Assembly (NCBI RefSeq): GCF_018129685.1
Contig: NZ_JAFCLG010000003.1
Location: forward strand, 372,001-436,000
DNA length: 64,000 bases
Origin: Bradyrhizobium manausense
GTDB taxonomy: Bacteria; Pseudomonadota; Alphaproteobacteria; Rhizobiales; Xanthobacteraceae
Direction of reading: 5' to 3'
The notes under the pieces were generated by a model. It worked only from the letters and a program-made list of their open reading frames with translations. It ran no database searches and was not told where the DNA came from. Each line of letters opens with the position of its first letter. Position 1 is the stretch's first letter. The position numbers were made by a program, and so were the translations under genes. Below, in pieces: positions 1-7,812 of this stretch.

Positions 1-2
1 AA

Positions 3-980
3 TTTGTCATGCAAGTGACCGCATCCGCGCTGCGCGCGACCGGCATCGTGCGCCCCGCCATGTTGGTGCGGGTTCTCGCGGTCGTCCTTAACATCGCGCT
101 GGCGCCGGTGCTGATCTCGGGCTGGGGCACCGGCTATCCGCTCGACGTCGCCGGCGCAGGGCTGGCGAGCTCGATCGCGGTCGCCATCGGCACCCTGATG
201 CTCCTTGCCTATTTTCTCAAGCTGGAGCGCTACGTCGCATTCCATCCCGCGCAATGGCGTCCGCAATTGCGGCAATGGAAAAGGATCCTCAATGTCGGCC
301 TGCCCGCGGGCGGCGAGTTCGTGATGATCTTCATCTTCATGGCCGCGGTCTACTATGTGCTGCGGAACCTTGGCCCGGCGGCGCAGGCGGGCTTTGGCAT
401 CGGCACGCGCGTCATAGGCTTGATTCAGATGCCCGCGCTTGCCGTGACTCTCGCGGCAGGGCCGATTGCCGGCCAGAATTTCGGTGCCGGCAATTATGAG
501 CGGGTGCGGGAAACCTTCGTCAGGGCGGCGTTGATCGCGACCGTCGTGATGGTCGCGCTCACGATGCTCGCGCAGCTTCAGCCCGGATGGTTGCTGGCCG
601 GCTTCTCGAACGATCCGGAGACGATGCAGGTCGCGTTGCTGTTCCTGAAGATGATCTCGCTGAACATGGTGGCGCAGGGATTGATCTTCAGCTGTTCCAG
701 CATGTTCCAGGGGCTCGGCAACACCAAGCCGGTGTTGTGGAGCTCGGCGACGCGCGTGCTCACCTACTCCGTGCCGGCGATCCTTCTGTCGACGCGGCCG
801 GGCTTTCGGATCGAGTACGTCTGGTATCTCTCGAACGCGGCGACGACCCTGCAGGCCGTCCAGAGCCTGTGGCTGCTGCGCCGCGAGTTCAGGAAGCGCC
901 TGGTGACGGGCGGCCGGGAGGAGGCTCCCAGCCCAGCGCCGCCCGAGCTCGCGGCACCTGCGGTGCGAGAGCCTGCGTAG
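3..980 (+). CDS. MATE family efflux transporter, C-terminal part (cut by window start)
   Basis: This is the C-terminal 325 or so residues of a multidrug and toxic compound extrusion (MATE) transporter, an inner-membrane antiporter that exports small molecules using a cation gradient. The reading frame is open to the window edge (codons TTT GTC precede the first ATG at 9), so the N-terminal half lies outside. Several hydrophobic segments separated by short polar loops are visible, and the stretch GPIAGQNFGAGNYERV matches the conserved start of the second MATE half. The C-terminus is a soluble Pro/Ala-rich tail. A dispersed palindromic repeat follows 20 bp after the stop. The family is clear; the substrate cannot be read. 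Confidence 0.85.
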   Translation, partial: FVMQVTASALRATGIVRPAMLVRVLAVVLNIALAPVLISGWGTGYPLDVAGAGLASSIAVAIGTLMLLAYFLKLERYVAFHPAQWRPQLRQWKRILNVGLPAGGEFVMIFIFMAAVYYVLRNLGPAAQAGFGIGTRVIGLIQMPALAVTLAAGPIAGQNFGAGNYERVRETFVRAALIATVVMVALTMLAQLQPGWLLAGFSNDPETMQVALLFLKMISLNMVAQGLIFSCSSMFQGLGNTKPVLWSSATRVLTYSVPAILLSTRPGFRIEYVWYLSNAATTLQAVQSLWLLRREFRKRLVTGGREEAPSPAPPELAAPAVREPA

Positions 981-1000
981 CGAGGCACGCCTGCCGGTCA

Positions 1001-1113
1001 CTAAAGCGCGATCAAGTCAGGTTCGATCGGCGTCCGGGATCACCTCTCCCTGCGGGAGAGGTGATCTGAGCTCTCGGTTCGCATCGATTCAACCAAGACA
1101 CATCATGTTCTAA
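1001..1113 (+). repeat. Dispersed repeat with perfect inner hairpin (copy 1)
   Basis: A roughly 113 bp element running from CTAAAGCGCG to CATCATGTTCTAA. Its centre is the perfect stem GATCACCTCTCC/GGAGAGGTGATC. A second copy in opposite orientation lies at 7693-7807, with about 90 percent identity by eye. The right end overlaps the stop codon of the neighbouring minus-strand permease. It may act as a two-way terminator between converging genes. No coding capacity. Confidence 0.8.
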
Positions 1114-1853
1114 TGCGCCCCGATGCTGTTCCAGACGAGCGTGGCGCCCGACAGGAACAGCAGGCCGAGCACGACATCGCCAAAATGCTTGTCGCTGAGC
1201 GCGTGATAGACGCGCGCGCCGGCCCATGCGCCGATCAGCGTGCCGGGAAAGGCGACCATCGCGAGCCAGACCACCTTGAAGGCGACCAGGCCCGACGCGG
1301 TCTGCAACACCAGCGCGGTGGCGAGCACCGTAAAATTGAAGAGCTGGAAGATGCCGCGTCGTTCGTGCTTGTTCCAGCCGCGGATATTGGCCCACAGGAT
1401 CGGCAGCGGCCCGGACAGTCCAGCGAGCCCGCCCAGAATGCCGCCGGCAAAGCCGACCGCGCCATCGGCGATGCGCCCGCCGAAGGTGACGGCGAATTGT
1501 CTCTTGTTGAGGTAGAGCGCGCTCGAGAAGATCAGCAACAACACGCCGACACTGAGCTTGAACACCTTCGGATCGGCGGAGGCGACCAGGGTGGTCCCGA
1601 TCGGCACGCCGATCAGCCCGCCGATCAGGAACGGCCACACCAGCGAGAGATCAAAGCTCTTCCACATCGAGGGCAGCGTCGAGGTCTGCGCGATCACCGA
1701 ACAGATCAGCACCAAGGGCACTGCGAGCGAGGGCGGCAGCACGTAGAGCCAGATGCCGAGCGCCATCAGCGCCGTGCCGAATCCCGCCAGCCCCGAGACG
1801 AAGCCGCCGGCCAACGCGCCGAACAAAAGCAGCGCAATCGTGAAGGTTTCCAC
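1110..1853 (-). CDS. TauE/SafE family sulfite/anion permease
   Basis: A 247-residue inner-membrane protein of the TauE/SafE family (proposed exporters of sulfite, sulfoacetate or related anions). It is hydrophobic throughout with about eight predicted membrane segments. The two family half-repeats are visible: FVSGLAGFGTALMALGIW near the N-terminus and FAGGILGGLAGLSGPLPILW near residue 150. The start chosen is GTG at 1853, because the protein begins there in the typical way with a membrane segment; the frame stays open upstream but that extension is not family-like. The substrate is unknown. It converges with the MATE gene. Confidence 0.85.
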   Translation of the reverse strand: METFTIALLLFGALAGGFVSGLAGFGTALMALGIWLYVLPPSLAVPLVLICSVIAQTSTLPSMWKSFDLSLVWPFLIGGLIGVPIGTTLVASADPKVFKLSVGVLLLIFSSALYLNKRQFAVTFGGRIADGAVGFAGGILGGLAGLSGPLPILWANIRGWNKHERRGIFQLFNFTVLATALVLQTASGLVAFKVVWLAMVAFPGTLIGAWAGARVYHALSDKHFGDVVLGLLFLSGATLVWNSIGAH

Positions 1854-2062
1854 CCCTGGAGTTCCTGTTGTCGCGAGTTCGTGATCACGCACCGGGCATA
1901 GCACAGCCGCGGGCGTGGCGGTCAATGCATGCCGCCTGCAAGCGCGACCTGCAAAGTCGGGCATTATCGAACGACACGCATGGATAACCCGCATAGCATT
2001 CGATTGTCGCGGCTCGACGCGCCCAGCACGCTGATCCGCAAGTCTCGATAGGAGAAAAAGCG

Positions 2063-2335
2063 ATGCGTTCTCTTTTGGCGTTGAACTTTCTGATTGCCCT
2101 GGCGGGCTCTGCGAATGCGGCCACGGTGCACCACGCGCACCGGCAGCACGCCATTCGTCCCGATCAGGGAGGGATCGCCACAGGCCCCGCCTCGAGTTTT
2201 GCTTATACGCCCTCCGGGCCGACGATCCGCTCGGCACCCTACGGTGAAAACAACGACCTCTATCCGGGCGCTTCCCAGGGTTATGCGCCCGGCGAACGAG
2301 AGCAATTTCTCGACAGTGTGAGACGAGGTGGTTAG
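2063..2335 (+). CDS. Small exported protein of unknown function
   Basis: A 90-residue protein with a clear cleavable signal peptide (MRSLLALNFLIALAGSANA, cut expected after Ala19). The mature part is short, His-rich at its start (HHAHRQH) and rich in Gly, Pro, Ser and Tyr. A good ribosome site (AGGAGA) lies a few bases before the ATG. It probably ends up in the periplasm or outside. No domain was recognised. It stands alone between two minus-strand genes, so it should have its own promoter in 1854-2062. Confidence 0.7.
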   Translation: MRSLLALNFLIALAGSANAATVHHAHRQHAIRPDQGGIATGPASSFAYTPSGPTIRSAPYGENNDLYPGASQGYAPGEREQFLDSVRRGG

Positions 2336-2350
2336 ATCCCCGATCATGCT

Positions 2351-3727
2351 TTAGACGATCTGCCTGGTATCGGCGGGCCGCTGCAGCGCGCCGGTGAGAA
2401 TCCGAAGTGCCTGCGTGAGCTCCGCGCGATTGCGCGCGGCGCCGAGCGAGAGCCGCGCGGCATGCGGCGGGTTGCCATCGACCGCGAAGGAGTCGCTGGC
2501 CACGACGGCGAGGCCATTGCGTAACAACTGCGCGGTGACCTCGCGGCGGCCCCATCCGTCCGGCAGGCGCAGCCACAGGTGATGGGCGGCGGGCCTGGCC
2601 TGGAACTGGAAGCCCTTCAGCGCGCGCTGCGCCAATTGCTGGCGGCCGACGGCCTCGTTGCGGATCGCAGCGATGATCCGGTCGGCAACGCCGGTCTCGA
2701 GCCAGTGGGTCACAAGCGCGACCATCAGCGGCGCCGGCATCTGCACCGTGGCCTGAAGATGCCCGCGCATCTGAAGCTGCGCGTCGCTGTCAGGCGTCAG
2801 CAGGTAGGCGACGCGCAATGCCGGTGCGATGCATTTCGACAGCGTGGTCGCAAGATATGTCCGCTCGGGGATCAGGTTTGCGATCGGAGAGGCCGTTTTG
2901 TCGAGCAGCCCGTAGGCATCGTCCTCGATCAGAACAGTGTCGGCATCGCGGATGATTTTTGCGATTGCGCTGCGTCGCTCGGGGGCAAGCGTCGCCGTGG
3001 TCGGATTGTGCAGCGTTGGAATGAGATAGACGGCCTTGGGCCTGTGCGTGCGGCAGGCCTTCGCCAATGCCTCGGGCAGGATGCCGCCGTCGTCCATGGC
3101 GACACTGACGAGCTTGACGCCGAGTTGCGCCGCCGCGGCCTTGATGCCGGGGAAGGTGAGCGCCTCCGTCAGCACAATGTCACCCGGCCGCGCGAGATGA
3201 ACGAGCAGGTTGAACAGGATCGTCTGAGCGCCCGGAAAGATCACGAGCTTGTCGGCGTGGGCGTGAGGAACGCGGGTGCGCATCCAGCGCGCGGCGACCT
3301 CGCGTTCATGGGCGCTGCCGCCGGGCGGTTGGTAATTCAGGAATGCGGTCAGACCTGATTGCGCGCGAATGGCCTCGAGGCCGGCGATGATACGCTCGTC
3401 GAGCTGCGCTTCCAGCGGATGCGGCGGCACGTTCATCGACAGGTCGATCGTAACAGGCTGCGGCAGGTCGGCCGCACGGCGGGCGCTGGTTTCCGACACG
3501 AAGGAGCCTTGGCCGACGCGCGCCTCCATGATGCCGCGGCGCCGCGCCTCGGTGTAGGCGCGCGTCACCGTGGTCAGGTCGATGCCGAGCGCCTTGGCGA
3601 GAGCGCGCTGCGTCGGCAATTGCTGGCCGCGCACCAGCCGTCCGGCGGCGATGTCCGCCTCCATAGCCTCGACGATGCGCTGGTAGCGCGGCCCTGACAG
3701 CTCCGAGATTGTAGGCGTCCAATCCAT
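2351..3727 (-). CDS. MocR-type regulator: GntR helix-turn-helix fused to PLP aminotransferase-like domain
   Basis: A 458-residue transcription factor of the MocR/PdxR group. Residues 1-80 form a GntR winged helix (GQQLPTQRALAKALGIDLTTV), and residues 95-450 a fold-type I aminotransferase domain that binds pyridoxal phosphate as sensor. The PLP lysine is K298 in TLSKCIAPALR, with YxIPTLHNPT and IEDDAYG also typical. The start is set at the ATG at 3727; an ATG five codons upstream would lie inside the operator-like repeats. It is divergent from the DUF983 gene at 3807, which is a plausible target. Members of this family control PLP synthesis, GABA or taurine use, or transport; the effector here is unknown. 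Confidence 0.88.
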   Translation of the reverse strand: MDWTPTISELSGPRYQRIVEAMEADIAAGRLVRGQQLPTQRALAKALGIDLTTVTRAYTEARRRGIMEARVGQGSFVSETSARRAADLPQPVTIDLSMNVPPHPLEAQLDERIIAGLEAIRAQSGLTAFLNYQPPGGSAHEREVAARWMRTRVPHAHADKLVIFPGAQTILFNLLVHLARPGDIVLTEALTFPGIKAAAAQLGVKLVSVAMDDGGILPEALAKACRTHRPKAVYLIPTLHNPTTATLAPERRSAIAKIIRDADTVLIEDDAYGLLDKTASPIANLIPERTYLATTLSKCIAPALRVAYLLTPDSDAQLQMRGHLQATVQMPAPLMVALVTHWLETGVADRIIAAIRNEAVGRQQLAQRALKGFQFQARPAAHHLWLRLPDGWGRREVTAQLLRNGLAVVASDSFAVDGNPPHAARLSLGAARNRAELTQALRILTGALQRPADTRQIV

Positions 3728-3782
3728 GCAATTTAGGCCCATATCCTTTGAATGTATGGATACGAGATATTATTGTATGGAT
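3722..3782. promoter_or_regulatory. Candidate MocR operator: repeated TGTATGGAT
   Basis: TGTATGGAT occurs at 3753-3761 and again at 3774-3782, 21 bp apart (two helical turns). An inverted near-copy ATCCATGCA (8 of 9) lies at 3722-3730, over the start codon of the MocR gene. MocR regulators usually bind direct repeats in the shared divergent promoter, so this fits autoregulation plus control of the DUF983 gene. Confidence 0.55.
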
Positions 3783-3806
3783 CAGAAAAACGGAAGAGGT
3801 GTCGTC

Positions 3807-4238
3807 ATGGCGGCCGGTTCAATCTCTTTGGCAAAGGCGATGTGGCGTGGGTTTCGCGGCAAGTGCCCGAACTGCGGCCGAGGGCATATGTTCGGCCGTT
3901 TCCTGAAGGTCGCGGACAGCTGCGACCATTGCGGTGAGGAGCTTTTTCACCAGCGCGCCGACGACTTCCCGGCCTATCTCGTGATGGTCGTGGTCGGCCA
4001 TCTCGTGGTGCCGGCGATCCTCGCGGTCGAGACCGCCTATGCTCCGCCCGTCTGGCTGCAACTGGCGGTGTGGCTGCCGGTGACGCTGTTGGCCTCGCTG
4101 GCGCTGCTGCAACCGACCAAGGGCGCCATCGTCGGCCTGCAATGGCAGATCGGCATGCACGGCTTCGAGGCGAGCAAGCTGCGGCGCGACGCCGGCCAGC
4201 GCGCGCCGGTGTTCGTCAAGGCGCCGCGCGCGGCCTGA
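3807..4238 (+). CDS. DUF983 membrane protein with zinc ribbon
   Basis: A 143-residue protein of the DUF983 family. The N-terminal part carries two CxxC knuckles (CPNC and CDHC, about 18 residues apart) in the typical setting GKCPNCGRGHMFGRFLK, followed by the family motif HQRADDFPAY and two membrane helices. The start at 3807 is supported by GGAAGAGG seven bases upstream; further in-frame ATGs at 3756 and 3777 lie inside the operator repeats. The function of DUF983 is not established. It is divergent from a MocR regulator and likely under its control. Confidence 0.85.
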   Translation: MAAGSISLAKAMWRGFRGKCPNCGRGHMFGRFLKVADSCDHCGEELFHQRADDFPAYLVMVVVGHLVVPAILAVETAYAPPVWLQLAVWLPVTLLASLALLQPTKGAIVGLQWQIGMHGFEASKLRRDAGQRAPVFVKAPRAA

Positions 4239-4302
4239 ACTCCTTGGCGGCGTTTACATCGCGCAGGCCATCGCTACACTCCATCGCATCAGAACAAGAA
4301 CG

Positions 4303-5028
4303 ATGGAAACGCCGATGGCCGCACCTGCGAAAACCTTCCTGCTCTGTCATGGCGCATGGTCCGGCGGATGGTCCTGGAAGAAGATGCATCCGTTGATGGC
4401 GCAGGCCGGTCATCGCCTGATTGCGCCGACCTACACAGGACTCGGCGAGCGCTCACATCTGGCCAGTGCCGCTATTGATCTCGAGACGCATATCCAGGAC
4501 GTGCTCAACGTCATCAAGTTCGAAGATCTCAACGATCTCGTTCTGCTCGGCCACAGTTATGGCGGTATGGTCGCCACCGGCGTTGCCGATCGCGCCCGTG
4601 AGCGCGTGACACAGTTGATCTATCTCGACGCGTTCGTGCCGCGCGATGGCCAGTCGCTATTCGATCTCAACGAGGGTGGACGCGAGCCGATGCGCAAGGC
4701 GGCCGCCGCTGCCGACGGCTATCGCATCCCGCCGAACCCGCCGCCATCAGATACGCCGCAGGCTGATCTCGACTGGCTCAACGCGCGCCGCATCAACATG
4801 CCGCTCAAATGTTTCGAGACCAAGCTGAAGCTCGCGTATGGCGAGCCCACGATGCCGCGCAGCTACATCTACTGCAAACGCACGCCGCCGGGCGACGTGT
4901 TCGGGCAGTTCGCACGGCGCGCGAAGAGCGAAGATGGCTGGCGCTATTTCGAGCTCGACGCCAGCCACGCGCCGAATGTGACGGCGCCGGAGGCGTTGAT
5001 GGCTGTGTTAAGCGAAATCGTGGAATGA
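4303..5028 (+). CDS. Alpha/beta hydrolase (esterase-like)
   Basis: A 241-residue cytoplasmic alpha/beta hydrolase. The oxyanion segment HGAWSGGW is at residues 16-23 and the nucleophile elbow GHSYGG places the catalytic serine at residue 85; the C-terminal SHAPNVTAPE supplies the histidine. It resembles plant-type methyl-ester/hydroxynitrile-lyase-like esterases found widely in rhizobia. The ATG at 4315 (MAAPAKT) is an alternative start four codons later. No signal peptide. The substrate cannot be predicted. It converges with rnpB. Confidence 0.85.
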   Translation: METPMAAPAKTFLLCHGAWSGGWSWKKMHPLMAQAGHRLIAPTYTGLGERSHLASAAIDLETHIQDVLNVIKFEDLNDLVLLGHSYGGMVATGVADRARERVTQLIYLDAFVPRDGQSLFDLNEGGREPMRKAAAAADGYRIPPNPPPSDTPQADLDWLNARRINMPLKCFETKLKLAYGEPTMPRSYIYCKRTPPGDVFGQFARRAKSEDGWRYFELDASHAPNVTAPEALMAVLSEIVE

Positions 5029-5043
5029 CACCGTGAAAATGGT

Positions 5044-5075
5044 GAGGGGCCCGGCGCGTTTGCGCCAGACCCCTC
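5044..5075 (-). terminator. Rho-independent terminator of rnpB
   Basis: Read on the minus strand, GAGGGG and GGCGC arms around a GTTT-type loop pair with GCGCC and CCCCTC, followed after ACCA by TTTT. It begins about 8 bases after the mature RNase P RNA 3' end, so it is the expected terminator. The hairpin also lies 15 bp past the stop of the convergent hydrolase gene. Confidence 0.75.
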
Positions 5076-5082
5076 GTTGCAA

Positions 5083-5500
5083 GATATCAGCCGGCCTGTA
5101 AGCCGGGTTCTGTAGGGCACCGCCTGCTTGCGCAAGCGATACGTGACGGCCATTCCTCTGGGACCATGTTTGCACATGGTCTCGAGCAACCTACCCGGAC
5201 AGCGGGCCTGACATCGCCCCGCGGCGTTATCGCTTTCGCGAACAGCCCGCTACGCCGTCCCTATTCGGTTTTGCTCCCGGTGGGGTTTACCATGCCGGCC
5301 CCGTTGCCGGACCCGCGGTGCGCTCTTACCGCACCTTTTCACCCTTACTTCCTCCGAGGAGGGAGCGGTTCGTTCTCTGTGGCACTTTCCCTGGGGTCGC
5401 CCCCGCCGGACGTTATCCGGCACCGTATGTCAAGGGAGCCCGGACTTTCCTCCCCGGCGGCCTTTCAGCCCGTGCCGGAGCGGCCGTCCGGCCGACTGAC
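5083..5500 (-). ncRNA. rnpB: RNase P RNA (bacterial type A)
   Basis: The catalytic RNA that trims 5' leaders from tRNA precursors. On the minus strand several invariant blocks are present in the right order: GAGGAAAGTCCGGGCT near the 5' end, the CR II/III-type segment AGGGTGAAAAGGTGCGGTAAGA, GGTAAACCCC, AGCAAAACCGAATAGG, and the 3' block GTTGCTCGAG followed by AGAGGAATG and TACAGAACCCGGCTTA. The ends pair as P1 (GTCGGCCGG at 5488-5496 with CCGGCTGAT near 5086-5094). The ends are estimated to within a few bases. Confidence is very high because both conserved core and helix P1 agree. Confidence 0.95.
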
Positions 5501-5506
5501 GGTTAC

Positions 5507-5535
5507 GCAATGGGCATTTGTGACGGTTTCGTCAA
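5507..5535 (-). promoter_or_regulatory. Probable rnpB promoter
   Basis: On the minus strand TTGACG (5530-5535) is separated by exactly 17 bases from CATTGC (5507-5512). Transcription would start about seven bases later, at roughly 5500, which matches the mature 5' end expected from helix P1. The -35 box is strong, the -10 box weak. Confidence 0.55.
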
Positions 5536-5580
5536 GCAGAGATCGTGGCACGCGGCAGCGTAAATAATTTATCCTGAAGA

Positions 5581-5608
5581 TGTCGTTGGGCGCGGACCCG
5601 GCTCGACT
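5581..5608 (+). promoter_or_regulatory. Candidate ECF sigma promoter of the first YCII gene
   Basis: TGTCGT (5581-5586), a 16-base spacer, then TCGACT (5603-5608). The same boxes with the same spacing occur before the second YCII gene (6023-6050), while the spacers differ at many positions. This fits a promoter read by the ECF factor encoded downstream. Confidence 0.6.
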
Positions 5609-5647
5609 GGATGCAGGCGATCCCGCCGGACAACAGGAGCTTACGCA

Positions 5648-5998
5648 ATGCAGTATCTGCTGCTGATCTACCGCAACGAAGCGCAACAGAGCCAGTTGAC
5701 GCCTGCAGACCACCAGAAGCTGCTGACGGAATATTCCGCCTACACGCAATCGATCGTCCAGAGCGGCCATTTCAAGGCCGGGGATAGACTGCAACCGACA
5801 TCGACCGCGACCACGGTTCGTGTCCGCGAGGGCAAGATACTGACCACCGACGGTCCGTTCGCGGAAACCCGTGAGCAACTCGGCGGCTACTACCTCGTCG
5901 AGGCGAAGGACCTCAATGCGGCGATCGCGCTGGCTGCGGGCATTCCCGGCGCCAGGAACGGCTCAATCGAGGTCCGGCCGGTCATGATCTACAAATGA
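5648..5998 (+). CDS. YCII/DGPF family protein, copy 1
   Basis: A 116-residue soluble protein of the YCII-related family (ferredoxin-like fold, beta start [11 protein letters not shown]). It carries the DGPF signature ([21 protein letters not shown]) that names the DGPF group. AGGAG precedes the ATG. A tandem paralogue follows 88 bp later and an ECF sigma factor after that; DGPF genes are the standard neighbours of ECF42 sigma factors. The molecular role of DGPF proteins is not settled; a role in sensing or in a stress response is only inferred from the neighbourhood. Confidence 0.85.
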   Translation: MQYLLLIYRNEAQQSQLTPADHQKLLTEYSAYTQSIVQSGHFKAGDRLQPTSTATTVRVREGKILTTDGPFAETREQLGGYYLVEAKDLNAAIALAAGIPGARNGSIEVRPVMIYK

Positions 5999-6022
5999 TC
6001 TCGAAAATAATTCCGCGGGGGA

Positions 6023-6050
6023 TGTCGTTCGGGGCTTGGCCCGTTCGACT
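6023..6050 (+). promoter_or_regulatory. Candidate ECF sigma promoter of the second YCII gene
   Basis: TGTCGT (6023-6028), 16 bases, TCGACT (6045-6050): the same boxes and spacing as at 5581-5608. It lies in the short gap between the two YCII genes, suggesting that the second YCII gene and the sigma factor can be transcribed from an internal autoregulated promoter. Confidence 0.6.
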
Positions 6051-6086
6051 GATGTCGGTGACCCCCCGAACCACAGGAGTTAAGCG

Positions 6087-6437
6087 ATGCAATATCTGCT
6101 GCTGATCTACCGGAACGAAAACTACATGACCGAGATGAGCGCTGCGGACCGTCAGAAGCTGGCGGGAGAGTACGGCGCCTACACGCAGTCGATCATCCAG
6201 AGCGGCCACTTCAAGGCCGGCGACGGGCTGCAGCCGACGACGACGGCAACCACGGTGCGCGTACGGGATGGCAAGACCATGACCACCGACGGTCCGTTCG
6301 CGGAAACGCGCGAGCAGCTCGGCGGCTATTATTTGGTCGAAGCCAAGGATATCGACGATGCCGTTGCGCTGGCGGCGCGCATTCCCGAAGCCAAGCGGGG
6401 CTCGATCGAGGTCCGGCCCGTCATGATCTACAAGTGA
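6087..6437 (+). CDS. YCII/DGPF family protein, copy 2
   Basis: A 116-residue paralogue of the preceding gene with the same length, the same start ([11 protein letters not shown]), the same end (EVRPVMIYK) and an identical DGPF block. The differences cluster in residues 12-30 and 88-105. The duplicated unit includes the leader and the ribosome site (CAGGAG). Its stop overlaps the GTG start of the ECF sigma gene, so the two should be translated together. Function unknown, as for copy 1. Confidence 0.85.
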   Translation: MQYLLLIYRNENYMTEMSAADRQKLAGEYGAYTQSIIQSGHFKAGDGLQPTTTATTVRVRDGKTMTTDGPFAETREQLGGYYLVEAKDIDDAVALAARIPEAKRGSIEVRPVMIYK

Positions 6438-7669
6438 TCTGCCCGGCCGACATCGACAAGATCTTCCGCGACGAGGCGGGGCGGGCGCTGGCCACCCTGA
6501 TCCGCCTCGTCGGTGATTTCGATCTGGCCGAGGACGCGCTGCAGGATGCGTTCGCGGTGGCGCTGGAGCGCTGGTCGGCTGGCGAATTCCCTGACAATCC
6601 GCGTGCCTGGCTCGTCAATGTCGGCCGCAACAAGGCGATCGATCGCATCCGCCGCCAGGCGGCGTTTCGCGGCAAGCAGCAGGCGCTCCTGCACGAGCTC
6701 GAGCTCAATGCAGAGGCGCCGGCCGAACCGCCCGCGATGCTCGACGACGACATGCTGCGGCTGATCTTCACCTGCTGCCATCCGGCGTTCGCGGCCGAGG
6801 TTCAGGTCGCGCTGACGCTGCGTACCGTCTGCGGCCTCTCCGCCGGGCAGGTGGCGCGCGCCTTCCTCGTCGGCGAGGACGCGATGGCGCAGCGCCTCGT
6901 CCGCGCCAAGCAGAAGATCAGGCTCGCCGGCATTCCCTATGAAGTGCCCGAGCGCGACGCGCTGGCGCCACGGCTCGACGGTGTGCTCGCCGTGATCTAT
7001 CTCGTCTTCACGGAGGGTTATGTCGCGACCTCAGGCACGGACCTGATGCGGCCCGATCTCGCGGCCGAAGCCATCAGGCTTGCGCGCCTGCTTGACCGCC
7101 TGATGCCGGATCGCGCCGCGATCAAGGGCCTGTTGGCGTTGATGCTGCTGCACGATGCGCGCCGCGCCGGGCGCGAAACCGCGGCCGGCGACATCGTGCT
7201 GCTGGAGGAGCAGGACCGCTCACTCTGGGATCGCGCGCAGATCGAGGAAGGCCTGCGTCTCGTCGATGACGCGTTGCGTGTGCCGGGCCGGCCGCAGGCC
7301 TATGCGGTGCAGGCCGCGATTGCCGCGCTGCATGCCCGTGCGCCGAGCTTTGAGCAGACCGATTGGCCGCAGATCGCCGGCCTTTACCAAGTGCTGCTGC
7401 GCATCAGCCCGTCGCCGGTCATCGAGCTCAACCATGCCGCCGCGATCTCGATGGTCGACGGTCCGGCGCGTGCGCTCGACCTGGTCGACGCGATCGCCGC
7501 ACGCGGCGGGCTGGGCGGCTACGACATGGTGCCGGCGGTGCGTGCCGATTTGTTGCGGCGGCTCGGTCGCAAGGACGATGCGCGCGAGGCTTATCGCCTG
7601 GCAACGGAAGCCACGCAGCTCGAGCCGTTGCGGCGGCTCTATGCCCGGCGTGTGCGTGAGATGGAGTAG
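6434..7669 (+). CDS. ECF sigma factor with long C-terminal DUF6596-like domain (ECF42 type)
   Basis: A 411-residue alternative RNA polymerase sigma factor. Region 2 is at about residues 20-80 ([20 protein letters not shown] and [20 protein letters not shown]), region 4 at about 115-165, then a C-terminal extension of more than 220 residues with [17 protein letters not shown] and TPR-like helices near the end. This architecture and the upstream DGPF genes identify ECF42. There is no adjacent anti-sigma gene; in this group the C-terminal extension is thought to do the regulation. The GTG start overlaps the YCII stop by GTGA. Likely autoregulated through the two TGTCGT-N16-TCGACT sites. Confidence 0.9.
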   Translation: MICPADIDKIFRDEAGRALATLIRLVGDFDLAEDALQDAFAVALERWSAGEFPDNPRAWLVNVGRNKAIDRIRRQAAFRGKQQALLHELELNAEAPAEPPAMLDDDMLRLIFTCCHPAFAAEVQVALTLRTVCGLSAGQVARAFLVGEDAMAQRLVRAKQKIRLAGIPYEVPERDALAPRLDGVLAVIYLVFTEGYVATSGTDLMRPDLAAEAIRLARLLDRLMPDRAAIKGLLALMLLHDARRAGRETAAGDIVLLEEQDRSLWDRAQIEEGLRLVDDALRVPGRPQAYAVQAAIAALHARAPSFEQTDWPQIAGLYQVLLRISPSPVIELNHAAAISMVDGPARALDLVDAIAARGGLGGYDMVPAVRADLLRRLGRKDDAREAYRLATEATQLEPLRRLYARRVREME

Positions 7670-7692
7670 TCGCACACATTGCACGATGACGG

Positions 7693-7807
7693 CTAAAGCA
7701 TGATGTGTTTTGGTTGAATTGATGCGAACCGAGAGCTCAGATCACCTCTCCCCGTCGGGGAGAGGTGATCCCGGACGTCGATCGAACCTGACTCCATCGC
7801 GCTTTAG
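7693..7807 (-). repeat. Dispersed repeat with perfect inner hairpin (copy 2, inverted)
   Basis: The second copy of the element at 1001-1113, in opposite orientation. It has short terminal inverted repeats (CTAAAGC at 7693, GCTTTAG ending 7807) and the same inner stem (GATCACCTCTCCCC/GGGGAGAGGTGATC). It sits between the sigma factor and the convergent amidase gene and could serve both as a terminator. Confidence 0.8.
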
Positions 7808-7812
7808 CGCCG

